Below, piece by piece: positions 29,024 to 39,362 of a DNA stretch of 43,051 nt (position 1 is its first letter; each line of letters begins with the position of its first letter). Below the pieces are notes generated by a model. It was given only the letters and a program-made list of their open reading frames with translations, ran no database searches and was not told the DNA's origin. A program made the position numbers and the translations under genes. This DNA is from CAYFFV01 sp964342695 (GTDB lineage Bacteria; Acidobacteriota; Vicinamibacteria; Vicinamibacterales; UBA8438): assembly GCA_964342695.1 (NCBI GenBank), contig CAYFFV010000019.1, positions 1-43,051 of the forward strand, given 5' to 3'.

Positions 29024-30566
29024 AAAAATCGGCAACCCATTATGGCAGTTCTTCGATAACAGCGGCGCTGTTTTAGCCAGTGGCACGATAAACTTTTACT
29101 CGCCAGGAACAACGACTGCCAAAGCGATTTACCGGAATGCGGCAAAAAGTTCGTCGCATTCCAACCCAGTTACGCTCGACTCCGCCGGGAGACCGCCGAC
29201 AAACGAGATTTATACGGAAGGCTTTTACGACGTCGTCGTGAAAGACAGCTCTGGATCAACAATACGCACCATTTCCGATTTCGGCGATTCTTGGAGTTCT
29301 GTTGCGACCGATCTGAATCAGAACTTGATTTCAAATCATTCGTTTGAAACCGCCGGATCAGGTACAGAGCCTTGCGCCAATTGGACTGAAACCGATTCCG
29401 GAACGAAAATTACACGAGACACTTCGGATCACCAACATGGGGCGGCGTCTTTAAAATTTACGTCTTCTTCGAGTAGCGGTGACACAATCCTTTCGGATGC
29501 CTTTGCGCTGGACCCCAATAAAGAAGTTGTGCTTCATTTTGACATAAAGGCAAACAACGCTTCCGCGCAACCAAAGATTGAAATTAATTGGCTTAACAAT
29601 TCGCAAGGATCAATATCACTAACCACACTTTATGCCTCGACGGAAGGAATTACGCCGACATCTTGGACACGTTTAACTGGTTTTAATTCAACTCCACCGT
29701 CCACGACACGTTACGGCAAGATAAAAATAACCGGCAACACTTCGGGTTCGGCCTATACCGTTAACTTGGATAACATCGAAGTGTTTCAAAGAGATGCCTA
29801 TCCGATTGATGCGCCTCATGTTCCCGTCGGCCTCGTTTTAAGTCGAGACAGTGGTGACACCAGCCACGACATCAACATTACGGCTGGCTCCTGCAAAGAT
29901 GCAACCGGTGTTGAAAACATTGTTCTTAGATCAGAAATCACAAAACGGATCGATGCCACATGGGCGATAGGCAATGACGCTGGCGGTATGGCGTCGGGTG
30001 AAAGCTTGGCCGCCAACATTGTGCTTTACGTTTGGCTGATTAAAAACACCGGCACAGGCAACGTTGATGCGCTTATTTCGACCAGTGATTCAAGCCCGAC
30101 CATGCCGAGTGGTTATGATGTAAAACGTTACATTGGTAATTGGAAGCTCGATGCGAGTAACAATCTCGTTAACGGGCGCTGGAACGGTTCGCAATATACG
30201 ATTCTCGCAGATCCTGTACAGGATTTTACGGACACCTCCATCAGTTCAGGATCAGGAAATGCCGAGACGAAAGCGATCAAAGCTCCACCATTGGCATTGG
30301 TCAATTACGCCGTCAAATTTACAGATGCTGGAGGCACGAATTTCACAAATGTGGAATGGTCTGTCATGCCAGGGGATGCGAGCTGGACGGAACACACAGG
30401 CGGAGCGCAGTTCGACGGAGGTGATGTGGTTCAAATCAATGACTCTGGCTGGGTGTCAACCGACGCCTCAAAACAGATCAAATTTTTTCTAACTTTTTCC
30501 GGACCTACCCCAGACATTTCATTCAAAATTCTGGGATGGATCGATAGAAAAAGAGACCATATTTGA
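29013..30566 (+). CDS. tail fibre or spike with carbohydrate-binding-like module
   Basis: A 517-residue protein. Residues 1-75 (GNPLWQFFDNSGAVLASGTINFYSPGTTT... EGFYDVVVKDSSG) form a phage tail-attachment-like beta domain. Residues about 105-260 (NLISNHSFETAGSGTEPCANWT... NLDNIEVF) look like a CBM4/9-type jelly roll. A C-terminal domain of about 200 residues is unassigned. It overlaps the upstream gene by 11 bp, and its position between tail-tube proteins suggests a receptor-binding spike or fibre. Confidence 0.65.
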   Translation: MPARKIGNPLWQFFDNSGAVLASGTINFYSPGTTTAKAIYRNAAKSSSHSNPVTLDSAGRPPTNEIYTEGFYDVVVKDSSGSTIRTISDFGDSWSSVATDLNQNLISNHSFETAGSGTEPCANWTETDSGTKITRDTSDHQHGAASLKFTSSSSSGDTILSDAFALDPNKEVVLHFDIKANNASAQPKIEINWLNNSQGSISLTTLYASTEGITPTSWTRLTGFNSTPPSTTRYGKIKITGNTSGSAYTVNLDNIEVFQRDAYPIDAPHVPVGLVLSRDSGDTSHDINITAGSCKDATGVENIVLRSEITKRIDATWAIGNDAGGMASGESLAANIVLYVWLIKNTGTGNVDALISTSDSSPTMPSGYDVKRYIGNWKLDASNNLVNGRWNGSQYTILADPVQDFTDTSISSGSGNAETKAIKAPPLALVNYAVKFTDAGGTNFTNVEWSVMPGDASWTEHTGGAQFDGGDVVQINDSGWVSTDASKQIKFFLTFSGPTPDISFKILGWIDRKRDHI

Positions 30567-31975
30567 TGATTGAATTTCCGTTTATCGGAGGCACTTCGTC
30601 CAAGAATTCAATTGCTTTTTCCACGCACCGAACAGTCAATCTGTACCCTGAGAAAGATGAAACCTACAAAGGTCAGGTTGTTCTGCAAGGCTTTCCAGGC
30701 TACTCCAAATGGAGTGCTTTAAATGACGGTGCAGTGCGTGGCATGTTGCCCTTTAAAAATAAACTGGTCGTTGTCTCAGGCAACACCGTGTTTTCCGTTT
30801 CGCCTGGTGGATCATCGACTCAGATAGGATCGATTGGAACAAGCGAAGGTTACATCTCGATGGATGAAAACGGCGTCGAGCTAATGATTGTTGATGGCAA
30901 TAGCGGTTACATCTGGGATGGCGGTAGTTTCACTGAAATCACCGACACCACTTTTCAGGCAACCAATGCAACTCATGTAACACACATGGATTCATTTTTT
31001 GTCGTCAACCAAAAAGACAGTGGCGCGATCTGGGTGAGCGATTCATTCGATGGAACCACATGGTCTGCCACTCGAACCGCTACGGCAGAATTTAAATCAG
31101 ATTATGTTGTGTCGCTATGGAGTGATCGTGAATTGATGCTCTCTGGAGATAAGACCACACAAATTTACTACAATTCCGGTGCTTCACCCATGCCGTTTGA
31201 AGCACTCAGAGCCGGTCGTATCATCTACGGAATTGCCTCGCCATTTTCCGTAGCGATCGTTAACAATTCGTCTCATCTTCTCGCTCAAGACAGCAATGGC
31301 GGTATCTTTGCAGGTCGCATGAACGGGTACACCATTGAGCGTATTTCGACACGAGCGCTGGAACGAGAATGGGCGTCATTTCCCGACTTTCAAAGTGCGT
31401 TTGGTCTTTCAATTCACTGGAAAGGACACGAGTTCTATATCCTAACCTTCGACATTGCCGACACCGGTTTCGGCCGCACATTTGCTTACGACGCCTCGAC
31501 GTCTTTATGGTTTGAAATCGGCCTGTTTAAATCTGCACTCGGTGATTTTCAAAAGTGGGACGTGCGTTCACATTGTTTCTTTGATGGCAAAAACATTGTC
31601 GGAGACAGTGCCGGTAATTTACACACCCTTTCTGACTCTGTTTACACCTTCGACGGTGAAACAATGGTGAGCTTAAGACGTGCGCCTGTGGTACATGAAT
31701 CACGCAATCGAATGTTCATTCACAAACTTGAAATCGATATGGAGGTCGGCACGTCAACCGTTATGTCCGGTCAAGGATCCGATCCATTAATCATGCTCGA
31801 TATTTCCCAGGACGGCGGTCGGAGCTGGAGATCACGCAATCAGAACCTTGGAGCGTCGGGTGAGTATTTGCAACGTGTGCAATGGCATCAGTTGGGATCA
31901 GGGTATGACATGGTGTTTCAAGTGAGTGTTAGTGATCCTGTGCCAAGAAAATTTATCGCCGGGTATGTGGCATGA
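30563..31975 (+). CDS. P22 gp10-like tail hub / DNA-stabilisation protein
   Basis: A 470-residue beta-rich protein. FSTHRTVNLYPEKDETYKGQVVLQGFPGYSKWS and AVRGMLPFKNKLVVVSGNTVFSV match the N-terminal propeller-like region of the P22 gp10 packaged-DNA stabilisation/tail-hub family, which closes the tail tube below gp4. Length is close to P22 gp10. ATG overlaps the upstream stop. This, with the gp4-like gene, is the main evidence for a P22-type short tail. Confidence 0.75.
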   Translation: MMIEFPFIGGTSSKNSIAFSTHRTVNLYPEKDETYKGQVVLQGFPGYSKWSALNDGAVRGMLPFKNKLVVVSGNTVFSVSPGGSSTQIGSIGTSEGYISMDENGVELMIVDGNSGYIWDGGSFTEITDTTFQATNATHVTHMDSFFVVNQKDSGAIWVSDSFDGTTWSATRTATAEFKSDYVVSLWSDRELMLSGDKTTQIYYNSGASPMPFEALRAGRIIYGIASPFSVAIVNNSSHLLAQDSNGGIFAGRMNGYTIERISTRALEREWASFPDFQSAFGLSIHWKGHEFYILTFDIADTGFGRTFAYDASTSLWFEIGLFKSALGDFQKWDVRSHCFFDGKNIVGDSAGNLHTLSDSVYTFDGETMVSLRRAPVVHESRNRMFIHKLEIDMEVGTSTVMSGQGSDPLIMLDISQDGGRSWRSRNQNLGASGEYLQRVQWHQLGSGYDMVFQVSVSDPVPRKFIAGYVA

Positions 31976-32745
31976 GTGAGTTCGCACCGCCACCTCGGAT
32001 AGGGCGTGTTGGTTTGGACGGTCAGGTTCAGATTACCCAAAGTGATTTGGATGGCCTGTCACAATGGCTCGAAGAGAACAACAAGTTTAGAACGGCGACT
32101 CTGACCGGAACGAATTTTGACGGGCTGAACGACGTCACAATCACGAGCGTTGCAGACAATGATCTCGCCTCCTACGACTCTGCGACTGCAAAATGGATCA
32201 ATCAGAGCGCCTCAGAGGCCAATCTAGCCACTTCGACAGCCCTGGACACCACGAATTCGAACGTGACGAACCTTGATTCGACACTCACAACCCATGTTGC
32301 CAACCTTTCGAACCACACCGACGTGGTCGTAACCAGCGTGGCAGACAACGAAGTGCTGGCGTATGACAGCACCACATCCAAATGGATCAACCAGACGGCC
32401 TCAGAAGCCTCTCTGGCGTCATCTTCAGACCTTGGTCAGTTTGGTGCAGTCAACACACAAACGGACGACTACACGCTTGTTATCGGGGACAAAGGCGATG
32501 TGGTGGAGATGAACAAAGGCACGTCAAATAATTTGACTATTCCGCCGAACAGTTCAGTAGCTTTTCCGATTGGAACACAAATTGACATTGTTCAGCTCGG
32601 AGCTGGTGCGACGACCATTGTCGCTGGCAGTGGCGTGACATTAAGGTCTGCTGGCAGTGCGCTCGGCATCAGCGCGAGATATGGACGTGCAAAACTTTAC
32701 AAACGTGCGACCGATGAATGGGTGGTCGCTGGAGACTTATCATAA
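31972..32745 (+). CDS. tail fibre-like protein with duplicated module
   Basis: A 257-residue protein containing two related modules, TSVADNDLASYDSATAKWIN... and TSVADNEVLAYDSTTSKWIN..., each followed by Q(S/T)ASEA(N/S)LA, with a helical Thr/Asn-rich stretch between. The C-terminal 90 residues (DYTLVIGDKGDVVEMNKGTSNNLTIPPNS...) are a beta domain found at the ends of many phage fibres. It sits between the tail hub and ejection genes. Confidence 0.65.
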   Translation: MSEFAPPPRIGRVGLDGQVQITQSDLDGLSQWLEENNKFRTATLTGTNFDGLNDVTITSVADNDLASYDSATAKWINQSASEANLATSTALDTTNSNVTNLDSTLTTHVANLSNHTDVVVTSVADNEVLAYDSTTSKWINQTASEASLASSSDLGQFGAVNTQTDDYTLVIGDKGDVVEMNKGTSNNLTIPPNSSVAFPIGTQIDIVQLGAGATTIVAGSGVTLRSAGSALGISARYGRAKLYKRATDEWVVAGDLS

Positions 32746-33953
32746 TGGCATTACCCTGGTTACTTCCGATGGTACTCGGCACAGCCCTTACGGCGATTGG
32801 TGACGATCAGCAACGACGTCGTCTTAAACGCATCTCTGACGAACTTATTAAGAAAGAAGCAGAAATCAAAGGGGTCATCACGTCTGGCTACGATGAATCA
32901 CGCGAAGACCTTATTAAACGATTTGGGTTCGCTGGCGAAAGATTGACCGATGCGACCGAAGAGGCAGAACAAGCTTTGCGCGATGGGTACGGGAAGGCAA
33001 TGGATCGCCTTATTGACGGCAATGCCGGTGCGTCAGAGCAGATATTGAGAGGACTAGGGTTAGCGACCGATGAAATCGAAAAGTGGGTCGAAGTCGCGCA
33101 AGAAGGAATGCAATGGGTCGTCGATTATGGAAAGGCAGGTATCCCTTACGCTCATGCTTATTTGAAAGAAATGAACGATGCGATTTTGAATCCTGACAGT
33201 ATTTTCGAAAGCAACGTTTGGAAATCGCATAAAACTGTTGTCATGGACGCCCTGACCAATGCGTCCAGCGCTAGGTCTGGGGTCACTTCGAGCAACACTG
33301 CGAACGCGATTGCTGATCGTATTTCCAAAGATGCAATGGCGGTCAGAAACAATCACATCCAGTCTTTACAAGCCGGGTTTGCCGCTGAACAAAACCGTAT
33401 AGGGATGGGAACCAACGCCCAGAATTACTTGAGCAATTTAGCCGCCTCTACCGGAATTAACCTCGCCAATTTGACGACCAATGCGTACAACCAACTGGGT
33501 GCGAATGAAATGGCGCTTGGCAACCAATTGGGCAATTTAGAGGCCCAGCTTGGAACCGGTCAAGCTAATTTGGCGTCCCAACTTGGCACTGGCCTCGCCA
33601 ACCTTGAACAAGGGCTGGGAACCAGCCTCGCGAATCTTGGTATTGGAAGAACGACTGATCTTGCCAACCTCGGATTGGGGATGCAGAAAAACATATCTGA
33701 TGTGGCTTTGGCTGGCGCACAAAACAACCCCTGGACGAACCTCGGTGAGGCGCTTTTCACAATCGGTGGAAAGCAATATGGCGGTAACACCCTGACCTCT
33801 GGCACGACTACTGGCACGACTACTGGCACCAGCCCCGGAGAGGTTAATGAAGGAGAAGCTTTCGTTTTTTCTCCGAGGTTTTTGTCTACACCCCAGTTAG
33901 GTGGAAATCCAGCACTCGGTTTTCAAAACGTTAATTATTCTTCTTACGTTTAA
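32745..33953 (+). CDS. ejection / internal virion protein candidate (402 residues)
   Basis: ATG 32745 overlaps the upstream stop (TAATG). The protein has a hydrophobic N-terminus (MALPWLLPMVLGTALTAI), a long helical region, then 11-residue repeats of the form (T)GxANLxxxLG over residues about 240-300 and a Gly/Thr-rich tail. A 12-bp DNA repeat (33801-33830) encodes GTTTGTTTGT. Such helical, repeat-rich proteins after the tail hub are typical ejection proteins delivered into the cell envelope. Confidence 0.55.
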   Translation: MALPWLLPMVLGTALTAIGDDQQRRRLKRISDELIKKEAEIKGVITSGYDESREDLIKRFGFAGERLTDATEEAEQALRDGYGKAMDRLIDGNAGASEQILRGLGLATDEIEKWVEVAQEGMQWVVDYGKAGIPYAHAYLKEMNDAILNPDSIFESNVWKSHKTVVMDALTNASSARSGVTSSNTANAIADRISKDAMAVRNNHIQSLQAGFAAEQNRIGMGTNAQNYLSNLAASTGINLANLTTNAYNQLGANEMALGNQLGNLEAQLGTGQANLASQLGTGLANLEQGLGTSLANLGIGRTTDLANLGLGMQKNISDVALAGAQNNPWTNLGEALFTIGGKQYGGNTLTSGTTTGTTTGTSPGEVNEGEAFVFSPRFLSTPQLGGNPALGFQNVNYSSYV

Positions 33954-33964
33954 GGATCAAATAA

Positions 33965-35860
33965 ATGCCAATCCAAGTACCCACACTGAATCCTGATCTT
34001 CTAAAAGGAGCGGCTCCCAGTGGTTTCAGCAATCTCGTGCCTCATTTTCTAAAAGGCATGGAGGTTGCTCAAACACAGCAGAAACTCGATCAAGACGCCT
34101 ATCTACACAACCTGGCGGTAAAAGAGAAGTTACAGAACCTCGCCAACATGTCGAGAACTGCTGATCGCCAGGAGGCATATCGAGATGCGGTATCGAAGTT
34201 GGATACAGATGATCCGGATTACCGGACTAAATTATTCAACCTTCAAACCAGATTTTCTGACGTCGTCGATGCACAAATAGGTTTGTTGCCTGACCCGGTC
34301 ACGCAGGACTTTCCAGAAATAATCGAACTTGCCAAATTTCTTTATCCGGATGACGAAACAAAACAGCGATCCTGGATAGAAAAACAAAAACAGACTCCGG
34401 AGAATGTTGAAGAGCTAACGACTGTTCAAAGAAACATCCAATTCGCCTATCCAGGTGACAAGGAAGCACAAATAAAAGCGATGCAAGAGTATCTTGCAGG
34501 TAAAGAACAAAGCCCTACAACTGCAGTGATCAACGCTAGGGCGCTCTGTGGCGATGACGAGGCTTGTTTTGAAGATGCGATGCGGCAACAGATCTTCAGC
34601 CCAGAAAAAACACAGACACTGACCACTGCTCAAAAGAACGCTAAAGCGCTTTATCCGGACACTATGGATAATTTTGAGGAGCTACGAAGAGAGTACATAA
34701 AAAAAGTCACGCTGAAAGAAGACGGTACTATCAATTTCAGTCCTACCATCGATCTCGGTCTAAAAAAAGGTGAAGAAGAGTTGTACAAGTTGTATGTTAA
34801 GAATGAAGAAAGGATACAAGAACAGGCTCGTGCGGCTGAACAAACTTTTCTTAACACAACCCAAATGCTTAATATTCTAGAGAAAGGTGATTTGAGAACC
34901 GGTGCGCTGGCTGGACTTGCAACCAGACTTCGCAAGATTGGCATTGCAATGTTTCCCGGTCTTGCAGAGGAGTGGGGAACTGATATCGGTTTGACCGAAG
35001 CCTTCGAGGCTTTCGGTAATCGTGCGGCGCTGTCACTGAGGAAAGAGATGCCGGGGCCATTGTCCGAGAGAGATGTTCGTTTTCTTCAGGCATCAGCACC
35101 CGGTCTGCCTCAAACTCAGGAAGGCAATATGGTGTTGTTATCGCTGATGATCAGAGGAGCGCTTCGTACTAGAGCGTATGCACGATTCGCAAATCAATAT
35201 GCGACAGAGAATAATTTTGTGGATCGTGGTTTTCATGCGTGGTTAGAGGAACAAGAGGGGTGGCAACAATTCAAGGGTTTCACAGACGGATATCAGGAAG
35301 ATAGCAACATAAATAAGATGCTCACAACTATCAATCACGACGACGACAACGGCGTTGAGAAAATCTTAAAACTTCCACCTTACACCGTCTACTACATCAA
35401 AGAAGAAGATGGCGTCACAAAAACAATTCACATGACGAAGCCGTGGGACACAGTGGAGACACTAAGTGGTCAAGAGGCTGTAGAAGAGCCGTCCGTGATT
35501 CTCGAAGACACAACCGACGACGAACCGATCATGCGTGGCCTTCCTCCGAAGACCGACGACGAACCGGATCCAACCCAGGAAGACCCGAATATTCTCGTTC
35601 CTCCAGTGTATGCTGGGGATGAGGCAACGCCCGGGTCAACCTATGATCCGAACCTTGGTAGTGAAAGCCCAATCGTCGATGATCCAAACATAAAACTAAT
35701 CGAAAATTTGCCAATGCAAAGTGTTATAAAAATTATGGAAGATCGTGGTATGGATGTATTGGCCGAATTGAACTACCTTAAATCCTATACGAAAGACCCA
35801 GCCCGGTTACAAGAGCTAACCGATGCAATCATGCTGTACGAAGCCGGTATGTATAAATGA
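33965..35860 (+). CDS. internal virion / DNA-ejection protein (631 residues)
   Basis: A helical N-terminal 200 residues with repeated (L/F)YP and LTTxQxNxxxxYP motifs (VQRNIQFAYPGDKEAQ, AQKNAKALYPDTMDN), a globular segment TGALAGLATRLRKIGIAMFPGLAEEWGTDIGLTEAFEAFGNRAALSLRKEMPGPLSERDVRF typical of large phage internal proteins, and an acidic Pro-rich C-terminal part. Position between ejection-like genes supports a role in DNA entry. No lytic-transglycosylase motif is seen. Confidence 0.6.
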   Translation: MPIQVPTLNPDLLKGAAPSGFSNLVPHFLKGMEVAQTQQKLDQDAYLHNLAVKEKLQNLANMSRTADRQEAYRDAVSKLDTDDPDYRTKLFNLQTRFSDVVDAQIGLLPDPVTQDFPEIIELAKFLYPDDETKQRSWIEKQKQTPENVEELTTVQRNIQFAYPGDKEAQIKAMQEYLAGKEQSPTTAVINARALCGDDEACFEDAMRQQIFSPEKTQTLTTAQKNAKALYPDTMDNFEELRREYIKKVTLKEDGTINFSPTIDLGLKKGEEELYKLYVKNEERIQEQARAAEQTFLNTTQMLNILEKGDLRTGALAGLATRLRKIGIAMFPGLAEEWGTDIGLTEAFEAFGNRAALSLRKEMPGPLSERDVRFLQASAPGLPQTQEGNMVLLSLMIRGALRTRAYARFANQYATENNFVDRGFHAWLEEQEGWQQFKGFTDGYQEDSNINKMLTTINHDDDNGVEKILKLPPYTVYYIKEEDGVTKTIHMTKPWDTVETLSGQEAVEEPSVILEDTTDDEPIMRGLPPKTDDEPDPTQEDPNILVPPVYAGDEATPGSTYDPNLGSESPIVDDPNIKLIENLPMQSVIKIMEDRGMDVLAELNYLKSYTKDPARLQELTDAIMLYEAGMYK

Positions 35861-38118
35861 CCAAATTAGCCCCTGCTGAAAACCGAACCAATTACGGAAC
35901 GGCGAGTGAGTCCAAAACAGAAACACAGAGTTACGTCGTCCCGGACAAAGAGTACGGCGAGATCACTGCGCTTACAACTGAAGATTTCGGGGTCTCAAAT
36001 TCTGAGATGGCAAAGATTAGCGCCGGTCTCTTGTTTACGCTTAATCCAGCAGATCAAGCAAAACTGATCAAGAAATATGTGCCGGATGCGGACATCAAAC
36101 AAGATAAAGAGGGTAAGTACCTGGTGCAGATAGGCGACAATCTGGCCTACATCAATAAGCCCGGATTTTCGACTATTGATGCCAATACGGCATTAATGCA
36201 AGTGCTGGCCTATTTGCCCAGCGCAAAGCTCGCCACGATGGGAGCCAACCTTTTTACCAAGATGTTGGCCGGAGCAAGCTCCGCTGGTTTGACGTCAGTC
36301 ACCAACGATGCGGTGGCGAAACTGTTTAGCAAGGAAACCGGCATCTCTCCACAACGAGCGAGTCTGGCGTTCGCTGGAGGCGCTATCGCTGAACTGATTG
36401 CTCCTCTTGTTGGCGGTGCAAGTAACTTGATTCGACGACGTGGAGCGTTGAAAAAAGAATCATCGATTGAAAAAGCCGAAGCAAGTTTGCCGCAAGGTGA
36501 AACGCTGTCCGATACGGTTCTTGCCCCGTCGGAAATGGATGCCGACCAATTGGCACAACTGCGCTACGAAGAGGCGGTGCGTCCAACGACAAAAGACCCT
36601 CTTGCAACCGCTGAGTCGCTTTCTGATCAGATCGAATTTGAGATTCCGTATACGGTAGGGCAACAACAAGCAAGAGTGACTGCGCCGGGTGAACCGGGAA
36701 TTGATTTCCCCCCTTCCAAACAGCTCTATGGAGAAGAGGCGGTGTTGTCTGGTGCGAGAGGGGACAAGCCTCAAAAGAATTTGAATCAATTACGCGAAGC
36801 TCAGAGAGAAGCAGTCGATGCTGGTATCGCATCCACAGCTTCGAGACTCGGCGGTGATGTTCCAGCACACGAGGGTGATGCCGGTCAAAGTTTGTTAACG
36901 AACATTAAGGAAGCGGAACAAGGCATGGGTCGATCTGTTCAGACCGCATACGAGCAAGTGCCTGAAGAAAGTTTCGTCCAACCTCGCGCCTTTGAAAACT
37001 TGTTAAGATTCATCGACGATGAATTGACAGGATCCCAGGCACAGCGACTGGCACAAGGACAGCCGGAATACGGTGCCGTATTTCTTGCTTCAAGCGGTAC
37101 TGATTCTCAGGCTAGAAAAGCGCTGACGTATATCGAAGAGTTGACCGAGAAAGTTGACGAGGTTGGAGTTGCACCAAATTTTGGATGGATCGAAGTTGGA
37201 AGGAAGCAACTCGGCAAATACATTGACGATGCGACACCGGGAAGCGCAGACAAAAGAGAAGCGATTCTGATCAAAAAAGGATACGACAAGTGGGTCGATG
37301 ATTTGGTCGATAATGCGCTGATTGAAGGCGACGACACTGTGTTGGACGCTCTCAAATATGCACGAGAGTTGTCCGGAGCTTACTTTAAAACGTTTGCCTC
37401 AACCAGCACCAAAGATCCGGTCGGTCGATTGATCCGAAAAATGATTGAGCAAGACGATTACAGCGGTGACCAGGCCTTGAAAACGATCATTGGCGTTGGC
37501 AAAGCTGGCAAAGGCGCACATGCGTCAGCCATTGTTAAACGCTTACGCAAAGTGTTCGGCACAGATCCGTCCACCGGTAAATTCGACGAGAGAATTCTGG
37601 CAACCAGTGAAGGCTGGCAGAACTTGCGCCAATCCTATTTCCTTCGGTTGGTGAACACAGCAAGGGGAGGTTCCAACAGCGGAACACCTGTGAGTGGCGC
37701 AAAATTTAAAAAAGCCGTGGCTGATTTATTGTTCGGAGATGGACGTGCCATTTCTCGCGCACTTTACAATGACAAGGAACGGGGAATGATCACACGACTG
37801 GCAAGGGCTATTTTGCGAACGCAACCGCCAAAACAGAATCCATCTGGATCAGGTTGGGTCGCCTCTCAGGAGACTGGAAAACTGCTCGGTCGCGTTGGAT
37901 TCATGCTCGGACTTGGTACAGAAGCAATCATTGCATCATCCGCCATCAAAGGGGGTGCGAAAGCGCTGTTTCCAAAGCGAGGTGCGAAATTTTCTGGGAG
38001 CAGACGACTTCCGCCCCTCACAATTCCACGAGCTGTCGCGACATCGCAAAGCGCAATGGCGCCGGAAAACATTGATGCTCTGAACGAAACGCAATTCAAC
38101 GCTCCACTTCTCAATTGA
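35857..38118 (+). CDS. internal virion / DNA-ejection protein (753 residues)
   Basis: The last large protein of the tail block. The N-terminus is acidic, residues about 120-195 hold two hydrophobic helices (ALMQVLAYLPSAKLATMGANLFTKML, SLAFAGGAIAELIAPLVGGASNLI) that could insert into membrane, and the C-terminal 500 residues are helical with a basic end. No peptidase motif was found. Size, amphipathic character and order resemble the third ejection protein of P22-like or T7-like phages. ATG overlaps the upstream stop. Confidence 0.6.
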   Translation: MTKLAPAENRTNYGTASESKTETQSYVVPDKEYGEITALTTEDFGVSNSEMAKISAGLLFTLNPADQAKLIKKYVPDADIKQDKEGKYLVQIGDNLAYINKPGFSTIDANTALMQVLAYLPSAKLATMGANLFTKMLAGASSAGLTSVTNDAVAKLFSKETGISPQRASLAFAGGAIAELIAPLVGGASNLIRRRGALKKESSIEKAEASLPQGETLSDTVLAPSEMDADQLAQLRYEEAVRPTTKDPLATAESLSDQIEFEIPYTVGQQQARVTAPGEPGIDFPPSKQLYGEEAVLSGARGDKPQKNLNQLREAQREAVDAGIASTASRLGGDVPAHEGDAGQSLLTNIKEAEQGMGRSVQTAYEQVPEESFVQPRAFENLLRFIDDELTGSQAQRLAQGQPEYGAVFLASSGTDSQARKALTYIEELTEKVDEVGVAPNFGWIEVGRKQLGKYIDDATPGSADKREAILIKKGYDKWVDDLVDNALIEGDDTVLDALKYARELSGAYFKTFASTSTKDPVGRLIRKMIEQDDYSGDQALKTIIGVGKAGKGAHASAIVKRLRKVFGTDPSTGKFDERILATSEGWQNLRQSYFLRLVNTARGGSNSGTPVSGAKFKKAVADLLFGDGRAISRALYNDKERGMITRLARAILRTQPPKQNPSGSGWVASQETGKLLGRVGFMLGLGTEAIIASSAIKGGAKALFPKRGAKFSGSRRLPPLTIPRAVATSQSAMAPENIDALNETQFNAPLLN

Positions 38119-38882
38119 GGATCCTCATCGTCCCTGACACGCAGGTCAAGCCTGGAGTTCGGACAGATCACATAACTTGGATCGCCAAGGCCATCAAAAG
38201 CTATGCGCCCGATCACGTTGTCGTGATGGGCGATTGGTGGGACTTTCCATCACTCAGCTCCTATTCGTCTGTCAGGGAGATTGAAGGCCAGCGAATCCTA
38301 ACAGACATCGAAGCAGGGAACGTCGCTATGGAGCGCTTCTGGAAGCCTCTGCGACGCCTAAAACAGATGCCGACCTTTCATTTTCACTTTGGGAACCACG
38401 AGCATCGACTCCAGCGCTATGTGGATGCACACCCGGCGACTGAAGGCATGTTGGGCTATCATCTTCTTAACTTAGAAGGCTGGAACACCTACCCCTTTAA
38501 AGCTGTAAATGAAATCGAAGGCATTTATTTTAGCCATTACTTTTATCACCCCATGACATCGCGTCCATACTCCGGCACATGTCACAACATTTTGAAAAAC
38601 GTTGGCCTGAGCTTTGTGCAAGGTCACCGACAGGGGAAAGATCTAGCATCCAGAACCCTGCCAAATGGATGCGTTCAGCGAGGTCTAATAGCAGGAAGCT
38701 GTTATCTCCACTCCGAGGCTTATTTGGGCGCTCAGGCGAAAGAAAGCTGGAGCGGAGTATTAATCCTCAATGACGTAAAAGACGGCGACTACGACCTCCT
38801 GGAGCTGTCTCTGAAGTACCTTTGCCGTAAATACGAAAAGGTGGAGCTGTACGATTTTTTGAATGAAACCGACTCTCTTTAA
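38115..38882 (+). CDS. calcineurin-like metallophosphoesterase
   Basis: A 255-residue dinuclear-metal phosphoesterase. Motifs in order: ILIVPDTQVKPG (D-x-Q variant of D-x-H), HVVVMGDWWDFPSLS (GDxxD), FHFGNHEHRLQRY (GNHE) and SFVQGHRQGKD (GHR near residue 175). The start is TTG 38115, overlapping the previous stop (TTGA). Phage relatives dephosphorylate proteins, nucleotides or DNA ends; the substrate here is unknown. It follows the ejection genes, so late expression is likely. Confidence 0.8.
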   Translation: MRILIVPDTQVKPGVRTDHITWIAKAIKSYAPDHVVVMGDWWDFPSLSSYSSVREIEGQRILTDIEAGNVAMERFWKPLRRLKQMPTFHFHFGNHEHRLQRYVDAHPATEGMLGYHLLNLEGWNTYPFKAVNEIEGIYFSHYFYHPMTSRPYSGTCHNILKNVGLSFVQGHRQGKDLASRTLPNGCVQRGLIAGSCYLHSEAYLGAQAKESWSGVLILNDVKDGDYDLLELSLKYLCRKYEKVELYDFLNETDSL

Positions 38883-39132
38883 CCCCGAACGCTATGAACC
38901 TAACCCACTCGAACGAACACTGTTTTGCCCTGTAAAGACCGGAGACCTTTTAATGAAATTGCCTTATCGTATTCCAGATCTTCAAAAAGAATACGTTGAG
39001 GCGTCTTCCAAACGCGAACGATCAGCCATTGTCGCTCGCTTTGCTTTGCAACACGGTCTGGGTTGTGATAATCCAGAGGTGTGGCGAGCCATTCATTCTG
39101 ATTTCATTGAACCCTCGAAGAAAGGTGAGTGA
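38863..39132 (+). CDS. hypothetical protein (89 residues)
   Basis: The gene overlaps the phosphoesterase end by 20 bp. After an unstructured Pro-rich start (MKPTLFNPERYEPNPLERTLF), the rest is helical and basic (PDLQKEYVEASSKRERSAIVARFALQHGL). No domain is recognised. Its last bases overlap the GTG of the next gene (GTGA), showing tight packing. Confidence 0.5.
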   Translation: MKPTLFNPERYEPNPLERTLFCPVKTGDLLMKLPYRIPDLQKEYVEASSKRERSAIVARFALQHGLGCDNPEVWRAIHSDFIEPSKKGE

Positions 39133-39362
39133 GAAAAAGGAGACCGAAGCTTGTATGTGTTCACTGGCGAGACATAACAGCGACGGCTGACTGGACGCCA
39201 GCCAATGATGTGACATGCGTTACGTTCGAAAGCTGGGGCTTTCTGATTCACAAAGACAAGGAAGTGGTTAAACTCGCAACAACGAGGGATGAAAAAGGGG
39301 AATGGACAAGCATCGTCGCATTCCCCAGAGGTTGCGTTATTTCAATTACGCCGATTTCTTGA
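39129..39362 (+). CDS. conserved small phage protein (77 residues)
   Basis: GTG 39129 overlaps the upstream stop (GTGA). The pattern VCVHWRDITATADW...TCVTFESWGFLIHKDKEVVKLATTRDEKGEWTSIVAFPRGCVISI matches a common short phage family (VxWxDxxxxxxW...SxGxxxxxDxxxxxxA...IPxGCI) of unknown function. It meets the integrase gene tail-to-tail with a 17-bp overlap and no terminator between them, so antisense transcripts are likely. Confidence 0.6.
   Translation: MRKRRPKLVCVHWRDITATADWTPANDVTCVTFESWGFLIHKDKEVVKLATTRDEKGEWTSIVAFPRGCVISITPIS

Noticed and set aside
33801..33830. 12-bp tandem DNA repeat (GGCACGACTACT)
   Set aside because: Only about 2.3 units, in frame and encoding a Gly/Thr linker; explained as low-complexity coding sequence.
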